A program made the translations under genes and the position numbers. A DNA stretch of 64,000 bases, taken from contig JAUZRN010000004.1 of assembly GCA_030950375.1 (NCBI GenBank), positions 1 to 64,000 of the forward strand, read 5' to 3'. This DNA is from Rhodothermus sp. Lineage in GTDB: Bacteria > Bacteroidota > Rhodothermia > Rhodothermales > Rhodothermaceae. Shown piece by piece: positions 63,503 to 64,000 of this stretch (positions within the stretch are counted from its first letter, which is position 1; each line of letters starts with the position of its first letter). The notes beneath the pieces were generated by a model, which saw only the letters and a program-made list of their open reading frames with translations, did no database searches and was not told the DNA's origin.

Positions 63503-64000
63503 TCAAGAAGCCGGAACCGGGATGAATTCGATCTCAATAACCTGGTCGCTGAAATCCGGCATGTGTCCGAAATCCCTTAGCGGATAGTATCCATAGTTAT
63601 CCTGCCCACTCCAACCCCAGCCTCCATAGCTGTACTTGCCATTACGCTCGCCCCACTGTGGCCCCCGACGCCGTCTCCACCGCGTATCACCATATCCCCA
63701 GCGCTTCACATCGTCAAGCTTCTTTTTCGGAAAAATCAGATCCTCAAAGGCGATACGCCATACATTGGGCCGCGTCGGATGGGGCTGAATCATGGCATAC
63801 CGGCCTTCCTGCATTTCGTTAAAATCATCAACACTTTCCAACAGCGCCGGTCGTGTGTACTCATAGAAGGGATCGTTAATGTCGATGGTGGGATCTCCAC
63901 GGCGCTCGCAGTAAAAGTCAGCATCGACGGCCAGGATAAAGTTGACCCGCTCACCTGGATTCAACACCGTAGTATAGAGTGCTTCGGCACCATCCCGGTT
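63503..64000 (-). CDS. Protein of unknown function, C-terminal part (runs off the window)
   Basis: An open frame enters the window from the right and ends at 63503, giving about 165 residues. The part visible starts RDGAEALYTTVLNPGERVNF. It contains PTIDINDPFYEYTRP and ends with aromatic and glycine-rich sequence (KYSYGGWGWSGQDNYGYYP) and DQVIEIEFIPVPAS. I recognise no family. It lies upstream of the pilus-like genes in the same direction, but a terminator separates them. It may be an envelope protein. Confidence 0.7.
   Translation of the reverse strand, partial: NRDGAEALYTTVLNPGERVNFILAVDADFYCERRGDPTIDINDPFYEYTRPALLESVDDFNEMQEGRYAMIQPHPTRPNVWRIAFEDLIFPKKKLDDVKRWGYGDTRWRRRRGPQWGERNGKYSYGGWGWSGQDNYGYYPLRDFGHMPDFSDQVIEIEFIPVPAS

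Overview
The window looks like chromosomal DNA of a thermophilic Rhodothermota bacterium, most likely a Rhodothermus of the R. marinus type. This is inferred from GC-rich coding sequence, Bacteroidota-type lipoproteins and outer-membrane proteins, a propeller-type hybrid two-component system, a YfhO-family membrane protein, and a short GT5-like gene followed by a DUF4270-like lipoprotein. No database search was run. Coding density is high. I see no insertion sequence, prophage, CRISPR array, tRNA or rRNA.

Left end (1-940): the start of a nucleotide-sugar dehydrogenase runs off the edge on the minus strand. Next comes a structured minus-strand element with its own terminator, a candidate small RNA. 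After that a plus-strand leader encodes a 34-residue peptide with six consecutive Cys codons, ending in a strong terminator. The leader introduces a four-gene sulfur-relay operon (941-3845): a cysteine synthase, a JAMM peptidase, a ThiS/MoaD-like sulfur carrier ending in Gly-Gly-His-Phe, and a MoeB-rhodanese fusion. Together they fit protein-thiocarboxylate-dependent cysteine synthesis under cysteine-sensing attenuation. This is the most interesting system in the window.

3.9-32 kb holds mixed housekeeping and envelope genes: a DCC-family protein and a patatin-like lipase; a GH31 alpha-glucosidase; the GT5-like/DUF4270-like/outer-membrane trio with a TPR protein; enolase, a DivIC/FtsB-like protein and a ROK kinase; LptD; a BON protein; a GNAT acetyltransferase; SucC; an LptF/LptG-type permease; DUF3467; a soluble hybrid histidine kinase; Lon; three small or membrane proteins of unknown role; RsgA; and a 1342-residue hybrid sensor.

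32-45 kb (minus strand): topA lies behind a roughly 300-base leader with an intrinsic terminator only 23 bases before its start codon. Upstream is a beta-oxidation block (FadE-like, thiolase, FadN-like bifunctional enzyme, acyl-CoA ligase) headed by a TetR regulator with a palindromic site in its promoter. A YbbR-domain protein follows.

45-55 kb (minus strand) is a surface-polysaccharide cluster read from right to left: YfhO-like protein, glycosyltransferase, WecB, two more glycosyltransferases, a methyltransferase and a flippase, many of them overlapping by four bases. GatC and a PlsC-type acyltransferase lie just upstream. 55.6-64 kb holds a TIM-barrel protein, a lipoprotein with a degenerate M28 peptidase fold, and a type IV pilus-like block with two fusions (PilM-PilN and PilO-PilP), a short secretin and a PilT-like ATPase. 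A partial unknown gene ends the window.
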